Below, in pieces: positions 1 through 5,505 of a DNA stretch of 5,505 bases. This stretch comes from Oscillospiraceae bacterium (GTDB lineage: Bacteria > Bacillota > Clostridia > Oscillospirales > Ruminococcaceae), in the NCBI GenBank assembly GCA_017848155.1, contig JAGAKC010000067.1:1-5505 (forward strand). Reading direction: 5' to 3'. A program made the position numbers and the translations under genes. The notes under the pieces were generated by a model, which did no database searches, had not been told where the DNA came from, and worked only from the letters and a program-made list of their open reading frames with translations. Position 1 is the first letter of the stretch. Every line of letters starts with the position of its first letter.

Positions 1-1
1 G

Positions 2-61
2 GAGAGCACAGGCATCTCCGTCGAAAGGGTCAATGTGTACGTAGACGGCATCCGCACCTGA
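2..61 (+). CDS. C-terminal end of an Asp23/Gls24 family protein (YloU-like), partial at the 5' side
   Basis: Reading from base 2, 19 codons run open to a TGA at 59-61 and give ESTGISVERVNVYVDGIRT. The pattern TG-x-x-V-x-x-VNV-x-V-x-G(I/V) close to the stop is the usual end of Asp23/Gls24 envelope-stress proteins, small cytosolic or membrane-anchored proteins of Gram-positive bacteria. The context supports this: in Bacillus and many Clostridia the Asp23-type gene yloU lies immediately upstream of yloV (fakA-like), the next gene here. The start and most of the protein lie outside the window, so the domain cannot be checked. A probable terminator at 162-188 suggests that transcription of this gene mostly ends before fakA. 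The call rests on a short tail plus synteny. Confidence 0.62.
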   Translation, partial: ESTGISVERVNVYVDGIRT

Positions 62-88
62 GGAGATGGTCGATAATCGCACATCTCC
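62..88 (+). other. Stem-loop directly after the Asp23-type stop codon
   Basis: GGAGATG at 62-68 is the exact reverse complement of CATCTCC at 82-88, giving a 7-bp stem. Inside it CGA (71-73) can pair with TCG (77-79) around a TAA loop. The hairpin begins one base after the TGA and runs into the first bases of repeat copy A. No T-run follows, so it is not a standard intrinsic terminator. It could protect the 3' end of the mRNA or be incidental. Copy B of the repeat lacks the upstream GGAGATG arm, so the stem is specific to this copy. Confidence 0.4.
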
Positions 89-136
89 GTCGTCACACAT
101 GCACTCGACGTACACAAAGTACGCCTTCGGCATGTG
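71..136 (+). repeat. Intergenic structured repeat, copy A (shorter copy)
   Basis: This matches 209-280 closely. The blocks are CGATAA (71-76), a 26-base identical block (79-104) and a 31-base identical block (106-136). Compared with copy B it has an extra TC at 77-78, and only one base between the two long blocks where copy B has nine. Internal structure: CACATGC (96-102) pairs with GCATGTG (130-136), and CGTAC (109-113) pairs with GTACG (119-123) around an ACAAA loop. No open reading frame of note lies in it. I do not recognise it as a named repeat family. The near-identity of two non-coding copies suggests recent duplication or a dispersed genomic element. Confidence 0.8.
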
Positions 137-161
137 TTCCTAGGATCTGCACGATTCTCGG

Positions 162-188
162 CCATCTCGGAATCCGAGCATGGTTTTT
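162..188 (+). terminator. Probable intrinsic (Rho-independent) terminator after the Asp23-type gene
   Basis: CCATCTCGG (162-170) pairs with CCGAG-C-ATGG (174-183) around an AAT loop, giving nine base pairs with a single bulged C at 179. The stem is followed at once by TTTTT (184-188). A short loop, a GC-rich upper stem and an abutting T-run fit an intrinsic terminator reading on the + strand. It would separate the Asp23-type gene from the fakA-recG operon. The stem base is AT-containing and the T-run is only five bases, so termination may be partial. Confidence 0.55.
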
Positions 189-208
189 GAGTGCGATTTC
201 GGGAATGA

Positions 209-280
209 CGATAAGCACATCTCCGTCGTCACACATGCACCCGTTATGCCGACGTACACAAAGTACGCCTTCGGCATGTG
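209..280 (+). repeat. Intergenic structured repeat, copy B (longer copy with intact hairpin)
   Basis: This is the second copy of the element at 71-136. It shares CGATAA (209-214), the 26-base block (215-240) and the 31-base block (250-280). The nine bases at 241-249 are almost absent from copy A and complete a strong hairpin: ATGCCGACGTAC (246-257) pairs with GTACG (263-267) and TCGGCAT (271-277), with an ACAAA loop and a CCT bulge at 268-270. CACATGC (232-238) can instead pair with GCATGTG (274-280), so two mutually exclusive folds share 274-277. The copy lies about 100 bases upstream of the fakA start, between the terminator and the likely promoter. Weaker similarity between the two copies may continue downstream (about 141-161 against 283-305). 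Confidence 0.8.
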
Positions 281-320
281 CTGCGGATAGAACATATCGT
301 GAGCGGAGCTGCGGTGAAGT

Positions 321-360
321 GCGTTTTATATGGTAATTATTTTATATAACATTCATAAAT
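321..360 (+). promoter_or_regulatory. AT-rich probable promoter region for the fakA-recG operon
   Basis: Base composition changes sharply here to an AT-rich tract just upstream of the first gene of the operon. TATATA/TATAAC (343-350) and CATAAA (354-359) are plausible -10 elements. TGGTAA (331-336) lies 17 bases before the latter but matches the -35 consensus only at half its positions. No clear -35 accompanies the first candidate. The location, between a terminator and the Shine-Dalgarno, favours a promoter, but the exact hexamers cannot be fixed by eye. I saw no FapR-like operator. Confidence 0.4.
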
Positions 361-367
361 GAAAAAC

Positions 368-375
368 AGGAAGGA
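368..375 (+). promoter_or_regulatory. Ribosome binding site of the fakA-like gene
   Basis: AGGAAGGA at 368-375 is a good Shine-Dalgarno match, with 11 bases to the ATG at 387. That spacing is on the long side, but no other in-frame start nearby fits better, and the protein begins exactly where DhaL/DAK2 proteins usually do. Confidence 0.65.
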
Positions 376-386
376 TCTCACAAAAA

Positions 387-2033
387 ATGAAGATTACAGG
401 CAAGATGTTCAGAGATGCTGTCATCTCGGGAGCTAACAACATTTCAAACCAGCGTCAGGCAGTGGATGAGCTTAATGTATTCCCTGTTCCTGACGGCGAT
501 ACGGGCACCAACATGTCCATGACCATCAGCAATGCGCTTGCGGAGATGAAGAATACCTCTGACGCAGTTGCCGCAGGCGATGCGGCAAAGACGGTGGCTT
601 CTGCCATGCTGCGTGGTGCAAGAGGAAACTCGGGAGTTATCCTGTCGCTTATTTTCAGGGGACTGTCCAAGGGTCTTGCAGGAAAGGCAGAGGCTGATGC
701 AAAGGACCTGTCCGAAGCGTTCAAGCTGGGTGTGGATGCGGCATACAAATCCGTCATGAAGCCTACAGAGGGCACTATCCTCACTGTTGCGAGAGAGGCA
801 TACGAGAACACTGTATCTCTTGCTGCCGAGGGCGGCGATGCTGCGGAGTTTCTTAAAGCATACATCGCAGAGGCTGAAAAGAGCCTTAAAAAGACCCCTG
901 AGCTGCTTCCCGCACTGAAAAAGGCAGGCGTTGTGGACGCAGGCGGTAAGGGTCTTATCGTTATACTTGAGGGCATGATGGCTGTTATCGGCGGCGGAAG
1001 CATCATCGAGGGCGAGGGCGCTGTGAAGCCTGCGGCTCCCGTTGCGGTCGCAGCAGCGGCTTCGGGCAGCTCCGAGGATATTACATTTGCATACTGCACC
1101 GAGTTCATCGTTATGAAAAAGGCTGACGCAAAGGATGCCACAGCGCTGCGTGCATTCCTTGAAACGATAGGAGATTGCGTCGTTGTGGTAGATGACGATG
1201 ATATCATAAAGGTTCATGTTCACTCAAACCACCCCGGCAAGGCTATCGAGGAGGGTCTGAAATTCGGTGAGCTGACCAAGATGAAGATAGAGAATATGCG
1301 TGAGCAGCACAACAATATCATAAAGGCTGACGAGGCTGCGCAGACCAACAGAAAGATGCCTGTACCCCCTGAAAAGGACATGGGCTTTGTGGCTGTTGCG
1401 GCAGGCGCAGGCGTGGAAGCTCTTTTCCGTGACCTTGGTGCTGACAACATCGTGCGCGGCGGTCAGACCATGAATCCCTCCACCGAGGACATCCTTGAAG
1501 CGATAGGTCAGACGCCTGCACACAATGTATTCGTGCTGCCCAATAACAAGAACATCATCATGGCTGCGGAGCAGGCTGCGGACCTTGCGGACAGAAACGT
1601 ATGCGTGCTCCAGTCAAGGACTATACCGCAGGGAATCTCCGCAATGATGTCCTTTGACCCCGACGCTGATTTCAAGGCAAACAGGACAGGCATGACCGAG
1701 GCTCTCGGCAGGGTGCAGAGCGGTCAGATAACCTTTGCGGTGCGTGACAGCGAGTATGACGGTCACAGGATAAAGCAGGGCGAGATACTTGCCATGGACA
1801 ACGGCAAGATAGTATTCACCGAGGCGGATGTCACAAAGGCACTTGTGAAGCTCACAAAGCGTCTTGCAGGCTCGGGAAGCTCCTTTATCACGGTCATCTA
1901 CGGCTCGGACGTTACCGACGAGGACGCAGAAGCAGCATATGAGAAGCTGCGCTCCAAGATAAGCGAGAATATCGACATCGTACTGGTAAACGGCGGACAG
2001 CCTGTATATTACTATATCATCTCGGTAGAATAA
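387..2033 (+). CDS. fakA: Fatty acid kinase catalytic subunit-like DhaL/DAK2 protein (FakA/YloV family)
   Basis: The 548-residue length is normal for FakA/YloV. This family transfers phosphate from ATP to a fatty acid carried by a FakB (DegV-type) protein, feeding acyl-phosphate into phospholipid synthesis in the cytosol. The N-terminal DhaL nucleotide-binding domain (about 1-200) shows NVFPVPDGDTGTNM at 30-43, with Mg-binding Asp36 and Asp38, then RGNSGV at 79-84, KPTEGT at 125-130 and VVDAGGKG at 182-189. An Ala/Val/Pro-rich linker (about 211-229) leads to a middle domain with Cys237 and HVHSNHPG (His277, His279). These appear to match the conserved Cys and paired His of the staphylococcal FakA middle domain. 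The C-terminal part (from about 330) has LPNNKN (384-389) and QSRTIPQG (409-416), typical of the FakB-contacting end. All expected motifs are intact. No fakB lies in the window, so fatty-acid specificity is inferred from the family. The stop overlaps the recG start by one base. Confidence 0.9.
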   Translation: MKITGKMFRDAVISGANNISNQRQAVDELNVFPVPDGDTGTNMSMTISNALAEMKNTSDAVAAGDAAKTVASAMLRGARGNSGVILSLIFRGLSKGLAGKAEADAKDLSEAFKLGVDAAYKSVMKPTEGTILTVAREAYENTVSLAAEGGDAAEFLKAYIAEAEKSLKKTPELLPALKKAGVVDAGGKGLIVILEGMMAVIGGGSIIEGEGAVKPAAPVAVAAAASGSSEDITFAYCTEFIVMKKADAKDATALRAFLETIGDCVVVVDDDDIIKVHVHSNHPGKAIEEGLKFGELTKMKIENMREQHNNIIKADEAAQTNRKMPVPPEKDMGFVAVAAGAGVEALFRDLGADNIVRGGQTMNPSTEDILEAIGQTPAHNVFVLPNNKNIIMAAEQAADLADRNVCVLQSRTIPQGISAMMSFDPDADFKANRTGMTEALGRVQSGQITFAVRDSEYDGHRIKQGEILAMDNGKIVFTEADVTKALVKLTKRLAGSGSSFITVIYGSDVTDEDAEAAYEKLRSKISENIDIVLVNGGQPVYYYIISVE

Positions 2034-4057
2034 TGGATATAACCTACCTTAAAGGGGTCGGCCCGAAACGGGCGGAGCTTTACAAAAAAATAGGCGTGGA
2101 AACGGTGGAGCAGCTTTCGGAGCTTTATCCGAGGGATTATGTGGACTTCACCGCACCGCTGCCGATAGCGCAGGTGCAGCCCGGAGAGGTCTGCGCCTTT
2201 CGTGCGTTTGTGAGAAGAAAGACCGCACCATTCAGCGAGTATGCGAGGATGGCTGTATACAAGGCGGAGCTTTCCGACGGCACAGGCAATATCACAGCGG
2301 TATTCTTCAACGCAAAATACACCTTTCAGAAGCTGCAGGAGAATGAGGAGTATCTGTTTTACGGGAAGATAAGCGGCGACCTTATCGGACTTCAGATAAG
2401 CTCTCCTCTTTTCGTGAAGCCTGACGAGGGCGGACTTGTCCCGAAATATCCCCTTACGGCAGGTCTTACCAACAACATGGTGTCGCAGAATATGAAAACG
2501 GCGCTTTCGATGTTGAGATACCGTGATGACCTGCCTTGCGATATCCGTGTCAGGTATTCGCTGCTAAGCCGTGAAGAGGCAGTGCGGAAGATACATTTCC
2601 CGAAAACGGCGGCGGAATATACCGCAGCACGCAGACGTCTGGTGTTTGAGGAGCTGCTGACGCTTAAGCTTGGACTCTCCCTTATACGAAACAGGTCGAG
2701 GTCAGGAAGCGGCGCTGTCTGCGGAAAAAAGGATATCTCGGCTTTCTATGGCGGACTGCCGTTTTCTCCGACAGGCGCACAGAAAAAAGCTGTATCGGAC
2801 ATAATATCCGACATGCAGAAGCCATATCCCATGAACAGGCTGCTTCAGGGCGATGTCGGCTCGGGCAAGACGCTGGTGGCTGCGGCTGCGGCGTACTATA
2901 CGTATCTCAACGGCTTTCAGACCCTTGTGATGGCGCCTACCGAGGTGCTCGCACGGCAGCATCATGCGACGTTTGAAAAGCTGCTGTCACCGCTTGGGGT
3001 GAGGGTGGAGCTGCTTTCGGGCAGCCTTACCGCAAAGCAGAAATCCGATGTCAGGCGCAGAGCGGCAGAGGGTGAGATAGATGTACTCTGCGGTACACAG
3101 GCGCTTATACAGAAAAGCTCCGAGATGAAGTCCACGGGACTTGTGGTGGTGGACGAGCAGCACCGTTTCGGAGTAGCACAGCGCTCCGCACTTGCGGAAA
3201 AGGGCGCTGCACCGCATATCCTTGCCATGTCCGCAACACCCATCCCGAGGACGCTTGCGCTGATAGTGTACGGCGACCTTGATATCTCGGTGCTTGACGA
3301 GATGCCGAAGGGCAGGGTGCCGATAAAGACCTATGCGGTGGATACATCATTCCGCCCGAGGATATATAATTTCATCAAAAAGCACATTGCCGAGGGAAAA
3401 CAGGCGTACATCGTCTGTCCGCTGGTGCACGAGAATGAGGAGCTGCGCAGTGACAAGGCGAGCGCCGTGGAGTACTACAACGGACTTTGTACGGGCGAAT
3501 TCCGTGATATCCCGTCGGGGCTGCTTTACGGAAAGATGAAGCAGGCGGACAAGGACAGGGTCATGGAGGAATTCCGTGAGAATCGTCTTAAGCTGCTGGT
3601 ATCCACAACGGTCATCGAGGTGGGTATAGACGTTCCGAATGCCGTTGTGATGCTGATAGAAAATGCGGAGCAGTTCGGTCTGTCGCAGCTGCATCAGCTG
3701 CGTGGACGTGTGGGACGAGGAGCGGAGCAGTCCTACTGTATCCTTATGACGGACAACGGCAGCGAGTACACAAAGGCACGCACCGATGCGATGGTGAGGA
3801 CCACGGACGGCTTTGAGATAGCACGTCAGGACCTTGCGCTGCGTGGTCCGGGCAACTTCTTCGGGCGTGAGCAGCACGGACTTCCGCCGATGAAGGTGGC
3901 GGATATCGCCGATGATGTGGATATACTGACGCAGGTGGACGACCTTGCGGCAGGTCTGCTGGCGGAGGACAGACTTCTCCAGAAAACAGAGAACGCAGGT
4001 CTGCGCCGCGGTGTGGACGCGCTGTTCGGAAGAAATGATATTTATGGGTGGAACTGA
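2033..4057 (+). CDS. recG: ATP-dependent DNA helicase RecG
   Basis: This 674-residue protein is close to the usual RecG length (about 680-690). RecG is a monomeric double-stranded DNA translocase that regresses stalled forks and processes branched recombination intermediates and R-loops. The N-terminal wedge/OB region starts with LKGVGPKRAELYKKIG and ELYPRDYVDF, the standard RecG opening. The helicase core has GAQKKA (Q motif region), Walker A GDVGSGKT at 273-280, the RecG-typical DEQHRFG box at 374-380, SATPIPRTLAL from 400, TTVIEVGIDVPNA at 525-537 and QLRGRVGRG at 555-563. The translocation (TRG) region follows, with DGFEIARQDLALRGPG and FFGREQHGLP. No key residue is missing. The ATG overlaps the fakA stop as TAATG with only a weak upstream Shine-Dalgarno, so translation is probably coupled to fakA. 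Confidence 0.97.
   Translation: MDITYLKGVGPKRAELYKKIGVETVEQLSELYPRDYVDFTAPLPIAQVQPGEVCAFRAFVRRKTAPFSEYARMAVYKAELSDGTGNITAVFFNAKYTFQKLQENEEYLFYGKISGDLIGLQISSPLFVKPDEGGLVPKYPLTAGLTNNMVSQNMKTALSMLRYRDDLPCDIRVRYSLLSREEAVRKIHFPKTAAEYTAARRRLVFEELLTLKLGLSLIRNRSRSGSGAVCGKKDISAFYGGLPFSPTGAQKKAVSDIISDMQKPYPMNRLLQGDVGSGKTLVAAAAAYYTYLNGFQTLVMAPTEVLARQHHATFEKLLSPLGVRVELLSGSLTAKQKSDVRRRAAEGEIDVLCGTQALIQKSSEMKSTGLVVVDEQHRFGVAQRSALAEKGAAPHILAMSATPIPRTLALIVYGDLDISVLDEMPKGRVPIKTYAVDTSFRPRIYNFIKKHIAEGKQAYIVCPLVHENEELRSDKASAVEYYNGLCTGEFRDIPSGLLYGKMKQADKDRVMEEFRENRLKLLVSTTVIEVGIDVPNAVVMLIENAEQFGLSQLHQLRGRVGRGAEQSYCILMTDNGSEYTKARTDAMVRTTDGFEIARQDLALRGPGNFFGREQHGLPPMKVADIADDVDILTQVDDLAAGLLAEDRLLQKTENAGLRRGVDALFGRNDIYGWN
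4046..4051 (+). promoter_or_regulatory. Weak ribosome binding site that decides the nucleotidyltransferase start
   Basis: GGGTGG at 4046-4051, inside the last codons of recG, is a weak Shine-Dalgarno placed five bases before ATG 4057. The earlier in-frame GTG at 4048 overlaps this sequence and has no purine-rich site in front of it, so ATG 4057 is the better start. A further Met at 4066 is possible. Confidence 0.45.
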
Positions 4058-4821
4058 TGGAAAAGATGACGGCGGACGAGCTGCTGAAAAGGATAGCGGA
4101 GAGATACCGTGAGATACTGGGTGATGACCTTACGGGAATATACGTGCACGGGTCGCTTGCTTTCGGCTGCTTTAATGCGAAGTGCAGCGACGTGGACTTC
4201 ATCGTGGTGGTGGAAAGGCAGCCTGATACAGCGGAAAAGACCGCAATGACCGAGGTGCTGCTCTCGCTTTCCGACGCAGCGCCCGAAAAGGGCTTCGATA
4301 TGAGCGTGGTGCTTTCGGAGCACTGTGGGAGCTTCGTATATCCCACTCCGTTTGAGCTGCATTATTCCGACGCATACAAGGACGATGTGAGCGGGGATAT
4401 CACAGGCTTCTGTGAAAGAATGCACGGTACTGACCATGACCTTGCGGCGCATTTTACGGTGCTGCGTGAGGTGGGGTATGCGGTGTGCGGAAAGGCTGTG
4501 GGCGAGGTATTCGGCGAGGTGCCCGCGGAGCACTACCTTGACAGCATAATGCGTGATATCGGCGGTGCGGCGGAGGATATCGGGTACAATCCCGTGTACT
4601 ATATACTCAATCTGTGCCGTGTGCTTGGGTACAGAAAAGGCGCAGGAGTGCTTTCAAAGGAGCAGGGCGCACTGTGGGCGGCGGAGATGCTTCCACCTGT
4701 GTGGGCGGAGGTCGTGCGTGAGGCGCTGCGCTGCTACCGCACGGGCGAGGAATATCCTGCGGACGAGGATATCCCGCTGTCGTTTTTTGCAGAGTACATG
4801 CTCGGTGAGATAAATGAATGA
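4057..4821 (+). CDS. AadA-like nucleotidyltransferase (pol-beta fold plus DUF4111-type C-terminal domain), substrate unknown
   Basis: The 254-residue protein has the two-domain layout of ANT(3'')/ANT(9) aminoglycoside adenylyltransferases. The N-terminal nucleotidyltransferase domain (about 1-110) has HGSLAFG from His31 and SDVD at 44-47 (Asp45, Asp47 as metal ligands). A third acidic residue, Asp81 in GFDMSVV, sits where AadA has catalytic Glu87. YPTPFELHYSD follows. The helical C-terminal domain has HDLAAHF (127-133), GKAVGEVFGEVP, a LNLCR segment (184-188) and SKEQGALW (200-207), all typical of the adenylyltransferase C-terminal family. In an ungapped from-memory comparison the AadA drug-contact positions Trp112, Trp173 and Asp182 are Ala106, Gly169 and Asn178 here, while Asp178 is kept as Asp174. 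Streptomycin/spectinomycin modification is therefore doubtful. The start overlaps the recG stop (TGATG), and codon use looks like that of its neighbours, so recent transfer is not apparent. The fold is secure; the function is not. Confidence 0.82.
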   Translation: MEKMTADELLKRIAERYREILGDDLTGIYVHGSLAFGCFNAKCSDVDFIVVVERQPDTAEKTAMTEVLLSLSDAAPEKGFDMSVVLSEHCGSFVYPTPFELHYSDAYKDDVSGDITGFCERMHGTDHDLAAHFTVLREVGYAVCGKAVGEVFGEVPAEHYLDSIMRDIGGAAEDIGYNPVYYILNLCRVLGYRKGAGVLSKEQGALWAAEMLPPVWAEVVREALRCYRTGEEYPADEDIPLSFFAEYMLGEINE

Positions 4822-4824
4822 TAC

Positions 4825-4830
4825 AGGAGG
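4825..4830 (+). promoter_or_regulatory. Perfect Shine-Dalgarno of rsmE
   Basis: AGGAGG at 4825-4830 lies in the 14-base gap after the nucleotidyltransferase stop, five bases before ATG 4836. It selects ATG 4836 over the ATG at 4831, which abuts the site and is out of frame. It is the strongest ribosome binding site in the window, so rsmE is probably translated independently of the gene before it. Confidence 0.75.
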
Positions 4831-4835
4831 ATGCT

Positions 4836-5505
4836 ATGTCACAGCAGGAGCTTGAGCTTAAAATGGAGCGCTGGAGATATCCACGCTTTTTCACGGAGAA
4901 TATTTCGGACACGGCGGCGGTGCTGTCGGCAGAGGACGGAAAGCATGCGGTGCAGGTGCTGAGGATGCGTGAGGGCGACTATGCGGTCATCTGCGACGGA
5001 AATGGCACGGACTATCTCGGAAGGCTTTTGAGCACGGGCGGCGAGCTTTGCTTTGAGCTGCTTGAAAGGTCGCAGAATGAAGCGGAGCCTGATGTGCATA
5101 TCCGCCTGTTTCAGGCTATGCCGAAAAGCGATAAGATGGAATTTATCGTGCAGAAAGCCGTGGAGTGCGGCGCATGCGAGGTGATACCGTTTTTCTCGAA
5201 AAGATGCGTTTCACGTCCCGATAAGAAGCAGATGGCAAAAAAGACCGAGCGCTACCGCAGGATAGCATACGAAGCTGCGAAGCAGTGCGGCAGGGGCATC
5301 GTGCCCGTTGTCGGTGATGCGGTAGAATTTTCCGCACTTTTTGATATGATCTCACCCGAAAATACGGGTATACTGTTTTATGAGTGCGCCGAGCTTCCGT
5401 TAAGGCAGGCTGTGTCGGACTTTAAAAAGAACATTGATATAGTTATCGGCAGCGAGGGCGGCTTTGAGCAGAGCGAGGCTGCGGCGCTTGCGGAGCACGA
5501 ATTTA
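4836..5505 (+). CDS. rsmE: 16S rRNA (uracil-1498-N3)-methyltransferase RsmE, 3' end beyond the window
   Basis: The frame stays open for 223 codons to the window edge; the family is about 245-250 residues long, so roughly the last 25 or more are missing. RsmE uses S-adenosylmethionine to methylate N3 of U1498 in the 30S decoding region. The N-terminal PUA-like domain is recognisable from PRFF and HAVQVLRMREGD. The SPOUT domain follows with MPKSDKMEFIVQKAVECG (Pro96 onward), the conserved RYRRIAYEAAKQCGRG from Arg139 and the SAM-binding knot loop IGSEGGF (Gly205 to Phe210). The final knot segment lies outside. The N-terminus carries about 15 residues before PRFF, whereas most members start almost at that motif. 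Met10 (ATG 4863) is an alternative start, with AGGAG at 4846-4850, but ATG 4836 has the better ribosome binding site. Confidence 0.93.
   Translation, partial: MSQQELELKMERWRYPRFFTENISDTAAVLSAEDGKHAVQVLRMREGDYAVICDGNGTDYLGRLLSTGGELCFELLERSQNEAEPDVHIRLFQAMPKSDKMEFIVQKAVECGACEVIPFFSKRCVSRPDKKQMAKKTERYRRIAYEAAKQCGRGIVPVVGDAVEFSALFDMISPENTGILFYECAELPLRQAVSDFKKNIDIVIGSEGGFEQSEAAALAEHEF

Noticed and set aside
71..280. Insertion sequence or integrated mobile element ends
   Set aside because: There is no transposase or integrase reading frame between or beside the copies, and the copies are direct rather than inverted; the internal palindromes fit a hairpin element better.
62..386. Possible CRISPR array in the intergenic repeats
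   Set aside because: Only two copies exist, the repeat is longer than 60 bases with internal indels, the spacing is a single 70-odd base gap and no cas gene is present.
62..386. Possible riboswitch or T-box leader upstream of fakA
   Set aside because: No T-box motif or known riboswitch core is visible, and no terminator-like stem with T-run sits between the likely promoter and the fakA start; only about 30 bases remain for a leader.
444..1223. Long open frames on the minus strand opposite the fakA-like gene (259 and 250 codons)
   Set aside because: They lie wholly opposite a clearly recognised gene, have no family-like motifs, are rich in Ser, Ala, Cys and His as antisense translations of GC-biased genes often are, and have no separate promoter or ribosome binding site that I can see.
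387..2033. Dihydroxyacetone kinase as the function of the DAK2-domain protein
   Set aside because: The protein has the single-chain DhaL plus middle plus C-terminal layout of FakA/YloV, with no DhaK partner gene nearby, and sits in the yloU-yloV-recG context.
4048..4056. GTG at 4048 as the start of the nucleotidyltransferase
   Set aside because: It adds only three residues, lacks a Shine-Dalgarno and overlaps the weak site that serves ATG 4057, which also forms the TGATG coupling overlap.
3347..4533. Minus-strand open frames opposite the end of recG and the nucleotidyltransferase
   Set aside because: They are shadow frames of intact, recognised plus-strand genes; their translations show no recognisable domain.

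Overview
The window looks like chromosomal DNA of a Gram-positive Clostridia bacterium. Ruminococcaceae/Oscillospiraceae (Ruminococcus-like) is my best guess, from the protein style, the moderately GC-rich coding sequence and the gene order Asp23/Gls24 tail - fakA(yloV/DAK2-type) - recG, which matches the yloU-yloV...recG neighbourhood known from Bacillota. All genes read left to right on the + strand. The taxon is inferred from recognition, not from a search.

Layout. Positions 2-61 hold the last 19 codons of an Asp23/Gls24-family (YloU-like) gene. Positions 62-386 are the only substantial non-coding stretch. It contains a stem-loop directly after the stop codon, two copies of a structured repeat (71-136 and 209-280), a probable intrinsic terminator between them (162-188), an AT-rich probable promoter region (321-360) and a Shine-Dalgarno sequence (368-375). 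Four genes then follow, packed almost without gaps: fakA-like DhaL/DAK2 protein (387-2033), recG (2033-4057), an AadA-like nucleotidyltransferase (4057-4821) and the 5' part of rsmE (4836 to the window end). The first two junctions are one-base stop/start overlaps (TAATG, TGATG) and the third is a 14-base gap with a perfect AGGAGG, so the four are very likely one transcription unit.

How they fit together. FakA-type kinases phosphorylate fatty acids bound by a FakB partner (none here), RecG remodels stalled forks and recombination intermediates, and RsmE methylates U1498 of 16S rRNA. These are housekeeping functions that share an operon without forming one pathway. The odd member is the AadA-like gene. 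It keeps the three metal-binding carboxylates of the nucleotidyltransferase fold but, in a from-memory comparison, lacks the aromatic drug-contacting residues of AadA, so its substrate is open.

I found no mobile element, CRISPR array, phage gene or defence system. The items most worth a second look are the paired intergenic repeat and the AadA-like gene of unknown substrate inside a housekeeping operon.
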